A DNA stretch of 64,000 bases from Cellulomonas sp. KH9 (GCF_900114185.1 NZ_FOSE01000001.1:769749-833748), one strand, 5' to 3'; shown: positions 54,636 through 63,696, counted from the stretch's first letter. A program made the numbers and translations. Notes: generated by a model not told the origin, from the sequence alone.

Positions 54636-56893
54636 GACCCGGACCCTAGCCGCGCGGGTGCGGCCGCCTCAAGGGGTCCGACGGGTCCCGTCGGTGCCGG
54701 GTCGGGGGCGGCCGGCCGGTCGCGCCACACGCGGTCCCCGAGGAGCGTGAGCAGCCCGGGCAGCAGCACCAGCCGCACGAGGGTCGCGTCGACGAGGATC
54801 GCCACGGCGAGCGCCACCCCGAGCATCTTCATCTCCAGCATGCTGAGCGTGGCGAAGATCGCGAACACCGAGACCATCACCGCCGCGGCGCTCGTGACGA
54901 CACCGGCGGAGTCGGCCACGCCGTCACGCACGGCGTCCCGGGCGGCCACACCCCGCGCCACCCGCTCCCGCACCCGGCTGAGCACGAAGACGTGGTAGTC
55001 CATCGACAGGCCGACGAGCACCACCATGACGAACAGCGGCACCCAGTCGATGACGAAGCCCGGGGTCGCGAACCCGAGCACGCCCGCCAGCCAACCCTCC
55101 TGGAAGACCAGGCGCAGCACCCCGAAGGCGACGCCCACCGACAGCAGGTTCAGCGCGGTCGAGACCAGCGCGAGCGGCACGCTGCGGAACGAGACGGCCA
55201 TGGTCACGCAGGTCAGCAGCAGCACGACCCCGATCACCCAGGGCATCCGCTCGGACTGCCGCTGCGTGCGGTCCAGGTCGGCCGCGGGCCAGCCACCGAC
55301 GACGGCCTCGACGTCCAGGCCGTCGAGCGCGGCCGGGACCAGGTCGTCACGGACCTCGCGCACCACGTCGTCCAGGGCGGGGTCGGCGCTCCGCAGCGGC
55401 ACCGCCAGCTCCAGGACGTGGGTGCGGCCGTCGTCGGAGGCGACGGGCGGGACGTCGCCCAGGTCGGTGAACCGGCCCGTGGCCAGGGCGGCGGACCGCA
55501 AGGACCCGAGCGCCGCGACGACCTCGGCCTGCTGAGCGGCGTCGCCGCGCACCACGACGACGACCGTCTCCCCGCGCGACGGGAACGTGTCGGCGACGCG
55601 GGTGAGGGTGCGCACCTCCGCCAGGTCGGGCGGCAGGGTGTCGAGGTCGCCGCCGTGCAGCCGCATGCCCAGCGCGGGCGCGGCGGCGGCGAGCGTGACC
55701 AGGCCTGCCACCACCACGGCAGCGAGCGGGTGCCGCACGGCGGGGCCCAGGACCCGACGGCTGACGGCGCCCGGTCCGACGCGGCGCTGCACCCGCCACA
55801 GCAGCGGCACGCGCGGGCGGTCGACCCGGTGCCCCAGGGTGACCAGCAGCGCGGGCAGCACCGTCAGGGAGCCGACCACGGAGACGGCGACCACGGCGAC
55901 GGCGCCCGTCGCGAGGGACGAGAACGTCGCGAGCTGCAGCAGGTACAGCGCGGACAACGACACGGCGACCGCGGCACCGGAGACGACGATCGCGTGCCCC
56001 GACGTCTCGGCGGCGATCTCCACCGCGTCCAGCGTGCTGCGTCCCCGGGCGCGCTCCTCGCGCTCCCGCTTGAGGTAGAAGAGCGTGTAGTCGACGCCGA
56101 CGGCCATCCCGATGAGGACGACCATGCTCGCGACCGTCGGGTCGGCCGGCACGAGGTGCGACAGGACGGCGGAGATCCCGAGCGTCGCCGCGACGCTCGA
56201 CACGGCGAGCAGCACGGGGATCCCGGCGGCGACGACCGCGCCGAACGCCAGCAGCATGAGCAGGAGCGTGACGGGCAGCGAGACGATCTCGGCACCCACC
56301 AGGTCCTCGGCGACCCGCTCGTCGATCGCGGCCTGCAGCGACACCTCGCCGGCCTGCTCCACGTCGAGCCCGGGATGGCGGTCGGCGACCTCCGTGACGG
56401 CCTGCGCGAGCGGGGCCACGTCGTCGGTCCCGTCGAGCAGCTCGACCGCGACGAGCACGGCGGAGCCGTCGGGTGCGGGGACCGGGGGCCCCACCGCGGA
56501 CACCTCCGGGCGCCCGGTGAGCGTCCGCGCGAGGTCCTCGGCGCCGGCGAGCGCCGCGTCGAGGCCCTCCGGCCCGGCGGTGAGCAGGACGAGCTCCGTG
56601 TCCGGCTCCGCGAGCCCGGACTCCGCGACCCACGACGCAGCGGTGCCCGACCCGCCGACGCCCGTGTCCTCGTCCTGGATCGTCTGCGTGGGCACGAGGG
56701 CGGTGAGCGCGGCGCACACGGCCACGAGCGCGAACCACCCGCCGATCGCCCACGCCGGGTGGGTCGCGCTCCAGCGGGCGGCGCGGACGGCGACGCGGGA
56801 GACCGGGCCGTGGGCCACCGCGCGGGGCGCGGCTCCCGCGGTCGGGTCGGGGGCGGGTCCGCGGGGTGCGGGACGGTGTCCGAGGGTGCGCAT
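54632..56893 (-). CDS. MMPL-family RND transporter
   Basis: A 753-residue membrane protein with two halves of one plus five transmembrane helices, each preceded by a large extracellular domain. VASMVVLIGMAVGVDYTLFY and FVMVVLVGLSMDYHVFVLSR are the characteristic TM4-5 blocks with GVDYTLF and GLSMDYHVF. It exports lipids or drugs. The ATG at 56893 has GGAGG 7 nt upstream. It is divergent from a histidine kinase with a 139-bp gap, so the two-component pair is a plausible regulator. Its end overlaps the trpS leader. Confidence 0.92.
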   Translation of the reverse strand: MRTLGHRPAPRGPAPDPTAGAAPRAVAHGPVSRVAVRAARWSATHPAWAIGGWFALVAVCAALTALVPTQTIQDEDTGVGGSGTAASWVAESGLAEPDTELVLLTAGPEGLDAALAGAEDLARTLTGRPEVSAVGPPVPAPDGSAVLVAVELLDGTDDVAPLAQAVTEVADRHPGLDVEQAGEVSLQAAIDERVAEDLVGAEIVSLPVTLLLMLLAFGAVVAAGIPVLLAVSSVAATLGISAVLSHLVPADPTVASMVVLIGMAVGVDYTLFYLKREREERARGRSTLDAVEIAAETSGHAIVVSGAAVAVSLSALYLLQLATFSSLATGAVAVVAVSVVGSLTVLPALLVTLGHRVDRPRVPLLWRVQRRVGPGAVSRRVLGPAVRHPLAAVVVAGLVTLAAAAPALGMRLHGGDLDTLPPDLAEVRTLTRVADTFPSRGETVVVVVRGDAAQQAEVVAALGSLRSAALATGRFTDLGDVPPVASDDGRTHVLELAVPLRSADPALDDVVREVRDDLVPAALDGLDVEAVVGGWPAADLDRTQRQSERMPWVIGVVLLLTCVTMAVSFRSVPLALVSTALNLLSVGVAFGVLRLVFQEGWLAGVLGFATPGFVIDWVPLFVMVVLVGLSMDYHVFVLSRVRERVARGVAARDAVRDGVADSAGVVTSAAAVMVSVFAIFATLSMLEMKMLGVALAVAILVDATLVRLVLLPGLLTLLGDRVWRDRPAAPDPAPTGPVGPLEAAAPARLGSGS
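54643..54672 (-). promoter_or_regulatory. Promoter of the trpS leader
   Basis: On the minus strand TTGAGG (54672-54667) and TAGGGT (54648-54643) are separated by 18 nt. The -10 ends 7 nt before the leader ATG at 54635. The whole promoter lies inside the 3' end of the MMPL gene. Confidence 0.65.
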
Positions 56894-57032
56894 GGTGGCC
56901 TCCGAGGGCTCGACGAGCGGTCGGGTCCACGCTGTCCCGGCGGGGTGGTGCGGGTCAGGAGTGGCTGCACCCGGACGGATGGTGGACCTGGCACCCCCGA
57001 CAACCGGTGCGCCCGCGGCCAGGATGGGCGGC

Positions 57033-58355
57033 ATGGAACGCCGTACCCCCTGGGCCGCGACCGGCAGGTCGCTCGCGCTCGTCCTGCTCGCCGTGCCGAG
57101 CCTGCTGCTGACGGTCGCCGCCGTCGTGGGCCTGGTGCTCGCCCCGCTGGGTGTCGGGCTCGCGCTGCTGCGCGCCGTGCTGCCGGCGGTCCACGGCCTC
57201 GCCCGCGCGGCACGTGGCCTCGCCACGTCCGCCCTGGGGCACCCGGTGCCGCTGGTCGCGCTGCGGGCGCAGGACCCGTCGCCGCTGCTGGACCCGGCCG
57301 TGTGGGGGCTCGGTGCCGACGGCAGGCTGCGGGAGGTGGACGTGGCGGCCCTGAGCCGCAGCGCCGGCGAGCCGTTCCGCCAGGGGTGGCGCTGGCTCGT
57401 GGACGCGGACGCCTGGCGTCTGCTCGGGTGGGTGGGCTTCGCGGCCACGGGCGGGCTGCTGCTCAGCGCACTGGTGGTCCTGCTGGTGCCGGTGGCGGTC
57501 GCCGCCGTCGTGCTCGCGCTGGTGCTGCCGGCCGCCGCGGGCACGCCCTGGCCCTGGGCGCTCGCGCTCGTCGCGCTCGCCGTCCTGGCGGCGTGGACGT
57601 GGTGGCGCGGGGGCGACGCGCTGGGGCGGGCGCGTGCCGCGGCGGACGCCGCCCTGCTGTCGCCCGGCCGGCAGGCGCTGCTCGAGCAGCGGGTGCGGGA
57701 CCTGGCGGCCTCGCGGTCGCGGAGCGTCGACGACGCGGCCGCCGAGCTGCGGCGCATCGAGCGGGACCTGCACGACGGGGCGCAGGCCCGGCTCGTGTCG
57801 CTGGGCCTCACCCTGGGCCTGGTCGCCGAGCTGATGGCCGACGACCCGGACCAGGCCCGCGCCCTGCTCGCCGAGGCCCGCGGCACCACCGCGGCCGTGC
57901 TGCGGGACCTGCGCGAGCTGGTCCAGGGGATCCACCCGCCGGTGCTCGCCGACCGTGGCCTGTCGGGTGCGGTCGAGGCGCTCGCCCTGGACCTGGCCGT
58001 GCCCGTCACGCTGACCGACCGGCTGCCCGGGCGACCGCCGCCGGCCGTCGAGTCGGCCGCGTACTTCGCGGTCGCCGAGTCGCTGGCCAACGTCGTCAAG
58101 CACGCCGACGCGTCGCGGGCGTGGGTCCGGCTGGACGCCGCCGGCCCGGTGCTGCGCGTCGAGGTCGGCGACGACGGCGTCGGCGGGGCGGACCCCGCCC
58201 GCGGGTCGGGTCTGCAGGGCGTCCGCGCCCGGGTGGCGGCGTTCGACGGCACGATGGGGGTCGACAGCCCGCCGGGCGGTCCGACCGTGATCCACCTGGA
58301 GGTGCCGTGCGCGTGGTCCTCGCCGAAGACCTCGCCCTCCTCCGCGACGGTCTGA
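57033..58355 (+). CDS. Sensor histidine kinase (NarL-type, HisKA_3)
   Basis: A 440-residue kinase. Four hydrophobic segments lie in two pairs (residues 12-50 and 145-190), with a region of about 95 residues between. The phospho-acceptor His is in RRIERDLHDGAQARLVSLGL (HisKA_3). The HATPase domain has AESLANVVKHADASRAWV and GDDGVGGADPARGSGLQGVR. The stop at 58355 lies in the response regulator reading frame: the genes overlap by 49 bp, so the kinase tail is an out-of-frame extension (WSSPKTSPSS). It is divergent from the MMPL transporter. Confidence 0.92.
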   Translation: MERRTPWAATGRSLALVLLAVPSLLLTVAAVVGLVLAPLGVGLALLRAVLPAVHGLARAARGLATSALGHPVPLVALRAQDPSPLLDPAVWGLGADGRLREVDVAALSRSAGEPFRQGWRWLVDADAWRLLGWVGFAATGGLLLSALVVLLVPVAVAAVVLALVLPAAAGTPWPWALALVALAVLAAWTWWRGGDALGRARAAADAALLSPGRQALLEQRVRDLAASRSRSVDDAAAELRRIERDLHDGAQARLVSLGLTLGLVAELMADDPDQARALLAEARGTTAAVLRDLRELVQGIHPPVLADRGLSGAVEALALDLAVPVTLTDRLPGRPPPAVESAAYFAVAESLANVVKHADASRAWVRLDAAGPVLRVEVGDDGVGGADPARGSGLQGVRARVAAFDGTMGVDSPPGGPTVIHLEVPCAWSSPKTSPSSATV

Positions 58356-58954
58356 TCCGGCTGCTCACGGCGCACGGCTGCGAGGTCGTCGCGGCCGTCG
58401 AGGACGCCCCGGCGCTCGAGGTCGCGCTCGCGGACCCGACCCTCGACGTCGCCGTCGTCGACGTGCGGCTGCCGCCGGGGTTCAGCGACGAGGGCCTGCG
58501 CGCCGCGATCGAGGCGCGCCGCCGCCGGCCGGGGCTTCCGGTGATGGTGCTGAGCCAGTACGTCGAGCACCTGTACGCGCGCGAGCTGCTGGCCGACGGC
58601 GCCGGCGCGGTCGGCTACCTGCTCAAGGAGCGGGTGTCCGATCCCGCCGGCTTCGTCGAGGCCGTGCGCACCGTGGCCGCCGGTGGGACGGTGCTCGACC
58701 CGGAGGTGGTCGCGGCGATCATGGCCCGGCGGCGGGCATCGCCGCTGGCACGCCTCACGGCGCGTGAGCGCGAGGTGCTGGCGCTGATGGCGCAGGGGCG
58801 CTCCAACGCCGGTGTGGCCGCGGCCCTGGTCGTCACCGAGAAGGCCGTCGCCAAGCACATCGGCAGCATCTTCACCAAGCTCGACCTGCCCGTCGGGCCC
58901 GACGACCACCGCCGGGTCCGGGCCGTGCTGGCGTGGCTGGACGGGCAGGACTGA
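58307..58954 (+). CDS. LuxR/NarL-type response regulator
   Basis: A 215-residue regulator. The receiver domain has VVLAEDLALLRDG (acidic pocket), the phosphorylated Asp in VAVVDVRLPPGFSDEG, and the conserved Lys in YLLKERV. The C-terminal LuxR helix-turn-helix is LTAREREVLALMAQGRSNAG then VAAALVVTEKAVAKHIGSIF. It starts at GTG 58307 inside the kinase gene, overlapping by 49 bp, so they are coupled. Partner kinase is immediately upstream; the target is probably the MMPL transporter. Confidence 0.92.
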   Translation: MRVVLAEDLALLRDGLIRLLTAHGCEVVAAVEDAPALEVALADPTLDVAVVDVRLPPGFSDEGLRAAIEARRRRPGLPVMVLSQYVEHLYARELLADGAGAVGYLLKERVSDPAGFVEAVRTVAAGGTVLDPEVVAAIMARRRASPLARLTAREREVLALMAQGRSNAGVAAALVVTEKAVAKHIGSIFTKLDLPVGPDDHRRVRAVLAWLDGQD

Positions 58955-59002
58955 GCACGCGCCGCGGGCGGACGTCCCGGCACGTGGGGGAGGATGGTGG
59001 AC

Positions 59003-59380
59003 GTGCCACCGCGTCGCCGTACCGACCCCACCGACGGGCGCGCCGCGCTGCAGGCGTGGCGCGCCGACCCCGCGGGCGCCGCGACCGCCGTGCGCCGCAC
59101 CGCGGTGCGCTTCACCCTCGAGGAGCTCGCGGACCTGGCCCCCGGCAACGCCGTCGAGGTCCGCGTGCCGCCCGACGGCGCCGTGCAGGCGGTCGAGGGG
59201 CCGCGCCACACCCGTGGGACGCCGCCCAACGTGGTGGAGACCGACCCGGCGACGTGGCTGGCGCTCGCCGCCGGTGACGTCACGTGGGACGAGGCGGTGG
59301 CGGCGGGACGCGTGCACGCGTCGGGTGAGCGGGCCGACCTCCGCCACCTGCTGCCGCTGCAGGCGGCGCGGAGCCGCTGA
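59003..59380 (+). CDS. Small sterol-carrier-like protein
   Basis: A 125-residue protein found in many actinobacteria near pur[41 protein letters not shown] and [20 protein letters not shown] are the conserved blocks; SCP2-like domains bind lipids. The role is unknown. GTG 59003 gives the usual start PPRRR and follows GAGGAT by 7 nt; ATG 58994 is an alternative but sits directly on GGGGGAGG. Confidence 0.75.
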   Translation: MPPRRRTDPTDGRAALQAWRADPAGAATAVRRTAVRFTLEELADLAPGNAVEVRVPPDGAVQAVEGPRHTRGTPPNVVETDPATWLALAAGDVTWDEAVAAGRVHASGERADLRHLLPLQAARSR

Positions 59381-59394
59381 CCTACGATCGTCCC

Positions 59395-59817
59395 GTGCCC
59401 GACACGCCCCGCCCCGACGACGCCCACGACGACACCCGCCGGGACGTCCCGGCGCCGACGGCCCCGGCCGCACCCCCGCCCGCCGCTCCCCGGACGACGG
59501 GCGACGTGCCCGACGAGGCCGAGCTCGTACGGGTCGCCGTCCCGGCCACCGTGCGTCGCGCGCCGCGCTACGGCGCGTTCCTCGTGGCAGGTGCGCTGGT
59601 GGGCATGGTCGTGGGGCTCGTCGTCGCGGCCCTGACGTCGGACGGCAGCAGCGGCACCGCCGACGGCGGGGTGCTCCCGTTCCTGGGCGGCGAGAACGGG
59701 GTGCGCTGGCTGCTGGTGATCTCGCTGGGCATCGTCGGGACGCTGGTGGGCGGGGTGCTGGCCCTGCTCGCGGACCGGCGCAGCACGCGGGGCCGTCGCC
59801 CCGCACCGCGCGACTGA
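59395..59817 (+). CDS. Small membrane protein, unknown
   Basis: A 140-residue protein with a long Pro/Ala/Asp-rich cytoplasmic N-terminus (about 55 residues) and two hydrophobic helices (YGAFLVAGALVGMVVGLVVA and WLLVISLGIVGTLVGGVLAL) ending in a basic tail. No family is certain. It is 14 bp from the sterol-carrier gene and 72 bp from purF. The GTG follows TACGAT (59383-59388) by 6 nt (leaderless). Confidence 0.75.
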   Translation: MPDTPRPDDAHDDTRRDVPAPTAPAAPPPAAPRTTGDVPDEAELVRVAVPATVRRAPRYGAFLVAGALVGMVVGLVVAALTSDGSSGTADGGVLPFLGGENGVRWLLVISLGIVGTLVGGVLALLADRRSTRGRRPAPRD

Positions 59818-59889
59818 CGGCGCCGTGCCCGCCGCACCGTCGCGTGGACGGGCGAGCCGGGCGGACCCGCGGTGTGCCACCATGGTGCC

Positions 59890-61437
59890 GTGGCCCCCCG
59901 CGCAGACGGACGTCTCAACCACGACCTTCTACCCGGCGAGAAAGGCCCGCAGGATGCCTGCGGGGTCTTCGGCGTCTGGGCACCCGGCGAAGAGGTGGCG
60001 AAGCTCACCTACTTCGGCCTCTACGCGTTGCAGCACCGCGGCCAGGAGTCCGCGGGCATCGCGACGTCGAACGGCCAGCAGCTGCTGGTCTACAAGGACA
60101 TGGGCCTGGTCTCCCAGGTCTTCGACGAGACCGCGCTGAACGCCCTGCAGGGGCACATCGCGATCGGTCACACCCGGTACTCGACGACCGGCGGCTCGAC
60201 GTGGGAGAACGCGCAGCCGACGCTGGGCGCGACCGCCGCGGGCACCGTCGCCCTGGGCCACAACGGCAACCTCACCAACTCCGCCGAGCTCGTCGACCTC
60301 GTCGCCGAGCGGTACGGCAGCCAGCGGCGCGGCGAGCTCGCGCGCGGCAACACCACCGACACGGCGCTCATCACGGCGCTGCTCGCGGGGGACCCCGACC
60401 ACACGCTGGAGGCCACGGCCCTCGAGGTGCTCCCGCGGCTGCGCGGGGCCTTCTGCCTGGTCTTCATGGACGAGCGCACGCTGTACGCCGCGCGCGACCC
60501 GCAGGGCGTGCGTCCGCTGGTCCTGGGGCGCCTCGAGCGTGGCTGGGTCGTCGCGTCCGAGACCTCGGCGCTGGACATCGTCGGTGCGTCGTACGTCCGC
60601 GAGGTCGAGCCCGGCGAGTTCATCGCGATCGACGCCGACGGGCTGCGCTCGACCCGGTTCGCCTCGATCGACCGCGCCGGCTGCGTCTTCGAGTACGTCT
60701 ACCTGGCCCGGCCCGACACCACGATCAACGGGCGCTCCGTGCACGCCGCGCGCGTCGCGATGGGGCGCCGGCTCGCGGTCGAGCACCCCGTCGAGGCGGA
60801 CCTCGTGATCCCCGTCCCGGAGTCGGGCACGCCCGCCGCGGTGGGCTACGCGGCCAAGTCCGGCATCCCGTTCGGCCAGGGGCTGACCAAGAACGCGTAC
60901 GTCGGGCGGACGTTCATCCAGCCGTCGCAGACGCTGCGCCAGCTCGGCATCCGGCTCAAGCTCAACCCGCTGAAGGACGTCATCCGCGGCAAGCGCCTCG
61001 TGGTCGTCGACGACACGATCGTGCGGGGCAACACCCAGCGCGCGCTCGTGCGGATGCTGCGCGAGTCCGGGGCCGCCGAGGTCCACATCCGCATCACGGC
61101 GCCACCCGTGAAGTGGCCCTGCTTCTACGGCATCGACTTCGCGTCGCGCGCCGAGCTCATCGCCAACGGCCTGGGGGTGGAGGAGATCGCCCGGTCCCTG
61201 GGCGCCGACTCGCTGGGCTACCTGTCCGAGGAGGGCATGATCACCGCCACCGAGCAGCCGGCGTCGCAGCTGTGCACCGCGTGCTTCAGCGGCCGGTACC
61301 CCATCGAGCTGCCCCCGTCGGAGCGGCTCGGCAAGCACCTGCTGGAGCAGAACCAGCTGCCGTTGGGGCAGCCCGAGGACGGGCTGCTCAGCATCGTCCC
61401 GGCGGCCGGTGGCGCGTCCGCGCTGGAGCACCCGTGA
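59890..61437 (+). CDS. purF: Amidophosphoribosyltransferase
   Basis: PurF (515 aa) makes phosphoribosylamine from PRPP and glutamine, the first committed purine step. After a 23-residue propeptide, Cys24 in DACGVFGVW becomes the N-terminal nucleophile of the glutaminase domain. HTRYSTTGGSTWENAQP and GHNGNLTN follow. The PRPP loop is VVVDDTIVRGNTQRALVRML. Cys residues around CVFEYVY, WPCFYG and CTACFSG are consistent with the 4Fe-4S cluster of Bacillus-type PurF. The GTG follows CACCAT by 7 nt. The stop overlaps purM (GTGA). Confidence 0.97.
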   Translation: MAPRADGRLNHDLLPGEKGPQDACGVFGVWAPGEEVAKLTYFGLYALQHRGQESAGIATSNGQQLLVYKDMGLVSQVFDETALNALQGHIAIGHTRYSTTGGSTWENAQPTLGATAAGTVALGHNGNLTNSAELVDLVAERYGSQRRGELARGNTTDTALITALLAGDPDHTLEATALEVLPRLRGAFCLVFMDERTLYAARDPQGVRPLVLGRLERGWVVASETSALDIVGASYVREVEPGEFIAIDADGLRSTRFASIDRAGCVFEYVYLARPDTTINGRSVHAARVAMGRRLAVEHPVEADLVIPVPESGTPAAVGYAAKSGIPFGQGLTKNAYVGRTFIQPSQTLRQLGIRLKLNPLKDVIRGKRLVVVDDTIVRGNTQRALVRMLRESGAAEVHIRITAPPVKWPCFYGIDFASRAELIANGLGVEEIARSLGADSLGYLSEEGMITATEQPASQLCTACFSGRYPIELPPSERLGKHLLEQNQLPLGQPEDGLLSIVPAAGGASALEHP

Positions 61438-62555
61438 GCGCCCCGCAGCCCGTCACGTACGCGTCCGCGGGCGTGGACACGGAGGCGGGGGACAAGGCCG
61501 TCGAGCTGATGAAGGACGCCGTGCGGGCGACCCACGGCCCCCAGGTCCTCGGCGGGGTCGGCGGGTTCGCGGGCCTCTACGACGCGGCGGCGCTCACCTC
61601 CTACCGTCGGCCCCTGCTGGCGACGTCCACGGACGGCGTGGGCACCAAGGTCGCCATCGCCCAGGCGATGGACGTGCACGACACCATCGGCTTCGACCTG
61701 GTCGGCATGGTCGTCGACGACATCGTGGTGGTCGGCGCCCGGCCCCTGTTCATGACGGACTACATCGCGTGCGGGCGGGTGGTGCCCGAGCGCATCGCCG
61801 ACGTCGTGCGCGGCATCGCGGCCGCGTGCTCGGTGGCCGGCACCGCGCTGGTCGGCGGCGAGACCGCCGAGCACCCCGGGCTGCTGGCACCGGACGAGTA
61901 CGACGTCGCGGGCGCCGCGACCGGTGTGGTCGAGGCGAACGAGCTGCTGGGCCCCGAGCGTGTCAGGGCGGGCGACGTGCTCGTCGCCCTCGGGTCCTCG
62001 GGTCTGCACTCCAACGGGTACTCCCTGGTGCGCCGCGTCGTCCAGGTCGCCGGCTGGGGCCTGGACCGGCACGTCGACGACCTCGGGCGCACGCTGGGTG
62101 CCGAGCTGCTGGAGCCGACCCGCGTCTACGCGTCGGACTGCCTGGCCCTGGTCGAGCGGTTCGGGCCGGACCGGGTGCACGTGTTCAGCCACGTCACGGG
62201 CGGTGGCCTGGCGGCCAACGTGGCCCGCGTGCTGCCGCCCGGTCTGGTCGCGGACGTCGACCGGGCGTCCTGGGTGCTGCCCCCGGTGTTCACGCTCGTG
62301 CAGGGCCTCGGGGCCGTGCCGTGGGGCGACCTGGAGAGCACCCTCAACCTGGGTGTCGGCATGGTCGCGGTGGTCGCGCCCGACGTGGCGGACGACGTCC
62401 AGCGTGCCGCGCGCGAGCTCGGGATGCCCGCCTGGGAGCTCGGCACGGTGCGGGACGCCCGGGCCGACGACGCGACCGCGGCGGACGTCGTCGCGGGCAC
62501 CAAGGGCGTCCAGGGTGGCGCCGTCCGGCTGCACGGGGCCTACCGCACGGCGTGA
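61434..62555 (+). CDS. purM: Phosphoribosylaminoimidazole synthetase (AIR synthetase)
   Basis: PurM (373 aa) cyclises FGAM to AIR. TYASAGVDTEAGDKAVELM opens the fold, then LLATSTDGVGTKVAIAQ, VVDDIVVVGARPLFMTDYIA, GTALVGGETAEHPGLL and GSSGLHSNGYSLVR. The GTG at 61434 overlaps the purF stop, so the two are translationally coupled. Strong hairpins follow. purM-DUF3073-bldC is a conserved actinobacterial gene order, also seen in Streptomyces. Confidence 0.97.
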   Translation: MSAPQPVTYASAGVDTEAGDKAVELMKDAVRATHGPQVLGGVGGFAGLYDAAALTSYRRPLLATSTDGVGTKVAIAQAMDVHDTIGFDLVGMVVDDIVVVGARPLFMTDYIACGRVVPERIADVVRGIAAACSVAGTALVGGETAEHPGLLAPDEYDVAGAATGVVEANELLGPERVRAGDVLVALGSSGLHSNGYSLVRRVVQVAGWGLDRHVDDLGRTLGAELLEPTRVYASDCLALVERFGPDRVHVFSHVTGGGLAANVARVLPPGLVADVDRASWVLPPVFTLVQGLGAVPWGDLESTLNLGVGMVAVVAPDVADDVQRAARELGMPAWELGTVRDARADDATAADVVAGTKGVQGGAVRLHGAYRTA

Positions 62556-62606
62556 TGATCCGCAGGACCTCGACCGCACGGGCGGGAGCCGGAGAGGGCG
62601 CCCGCG

Positions 62607-62632
62607 GGCTCGCACCCGTCACGGTGCGAGCC
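62607..62632 (+). terminator. Terminator after purM
   Basis: GGCTCGCACC (62607-62616) and GGTGCGAGCC (62623-62632) form a 10-bp stem around a 6-nt loop, 51 bp after the purM stop. Its right arm runs into a tandem repeat. Confidence 0.7.
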
Positions 62633-62667
62633 GGAAGGCCGGCGCGAGCCGGAAGGCCGGCGCGAGC
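62626..62667 (+). repeat. 18-bp tandem repeat
   Basis: GCGAGCCGGAAGGCCGGC occurs twice without change (62626-62643, 62644-62661), and GCGAGC follows at 62662-62667. It lies directly downstream of the purM hairpin. Confidence 0.7.
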
Positions 62668-62731
62668 AGCGGGTCACCGCGTGGACCGCGCCTGCGCGCG
62701 TCACACGCGTGGTGCCGGCGGACGCACGACG

Positions 62732-62757
62732 GCGCTCCGACCCGGGGGTCGGAGCGC
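62732..62757 (-). terminator. Terminator after the DUF3073 gene
   Basis: GCGCTCCGACCC and GGGTCGGAGCGC form a 12-bp stem with a 2-nt loop (effectively 11 bp and 4 nt). It lies 36 bp downstream of the stop of the leftward DUF3073 gene. Confidence 0.65.
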
Positions 62758-62793
62758 GCGCCGTGGTCGTCTGCGCCGATCAGTCCCCGAGAC

Positions 62794-63003
62794 TCAGAAG
62801 TCGTCGTCCCGGGGCCAGCGGTCCCAACCGGCGGGGTCGTCGTCGTCCGTGCTCACCGCGCTGCGGCGGCTGTCCGTGACGACATCGTTGCGGCTGCGCG
62901 ACGTGAGCTCCTGCTCGAGAGCTCGGTAGTTGGTGTCAGGGCTGAAGTACTTCAGCTCCCGCGCCACCTTCGTCTGCTTTGCCTTCTGACGGCCGCGCCC
63001 CAT
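62794..63003 (-). CDS. DUF3073 small protein
   Basis: A 69-residue protein, very basic at the N-terminus (MGRGRQKAKQTKVARELKYF) and acidic at the C-terminus. SPDTNYRALEQELTS is the rest of the conserved core. DUF3073 is actinobacteria-specific and of unknown role; the basic end suggests nucleic-acid or ribosome contact, as inference. It sits between purM and bldC as in Streptomyces. The ATG at 63003 has an AGAGGGGG upstream. Confidence 0.93.
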   Translation of the reverse strand: MGRGRQKAKQTKVARELKYFSPDTNYRALEQELTSRSRNDVVTDSRRSAVSTDDDDPAGWDRWPRDDDF

Positions 63004-63696
63004 GGCATCGACCCCCTCTAACGTGGAAGCGGGGCGGCTCCGTGCTGACACGTGCGGCCCCGGGTGCTGTTGAGTCTCTTCGTGTGGCAACGGTACAGGG
63101 TCGCGATCCATTCCGACCACCTGCGTCGGGTGGGTTGGGACACGTCCTGCCAGGTGCCGGCAGGTGCTGACTCCGCGGATGTCCGCTCTGACTCGGGTGT
63201 TCCTCGGGTCGGCGCACGGGTGGCCGGCCGCGGCGGACGGGGGAGCACCCCTCGACGCACACGAGTGTGACGCAGATCACATAGTGCGTCGGGGCTGTCG
63301 CGGGAACGTGTCCACGACCCGCCATTCGTGCACGTCAGAGCGTTGATGCGCTTCGACTTAGGACGTTTGCCCTGGTCACACCCTGCGTCGTGCAGAGCAC
63401 CCCGAATCGGAGTAATCGTCCCACGAGACGAACCTCACACGTTCGTGCGCCGCCGTTCGGGTGGCGATCGGAGATGTGTCCGGATTACGACGGGTTTAGG
63501 CTGCTCGTTGTCGACGGCACCCCAGCGCCGTGGTGACGGTTTCGGCGTCCGGATCACGGTGGCGACGACCGGATCCGCGTCGCCGACGACCTGCCGGGGT
63601 GCCCGATGTGTCAGATTCAGTACCAAGACGTACGCCCCGCCGCGGACCAGTGACCTGACTCGGATGGTCGGGGCGGTCACACATGGGAGGTATCCA
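63004..63696. other. 693-bp divergent intergenic region before bldC
   Basis: No protein gene is supported here. The region is less GC-rich than coding DNA. It contains a perfect CRP-type palindrome (63266-63281), TAGGCT (63495-63500) and TTAGGA (63358-63363) as possible -10 hexamers, and the GGGAGG ribosome-binding site of bldC (63685-63690). A long 5' leader or several promoters for bldC are plausible. Confidence 0.5.
63266..63281. promoter_or_regulatory. CRP/GlxR-type binding site
   Basis: TGTGACGCAGATCACA fits the consensus TGTGA-N6-TCACA in every fixed position. In actinobacteria such sites bind CRP/GlxR-family cAMP regulators. It lies 263 bp upstream of the DUF3073 start and 416 bp upstream of bldC. 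Confidence 0.65.

Noticed and set aside
54632..59806. A very long minus-strand open frame of over 1700 codons running through the kinase, regulator and purF-side genes
   Set aside because: Only the 753-codon MMPL part has family motifs and membrane helices; the upstream extension is low-complexity Arg/Ala/Pro sequence produced by GC-rich codons on the other strand.
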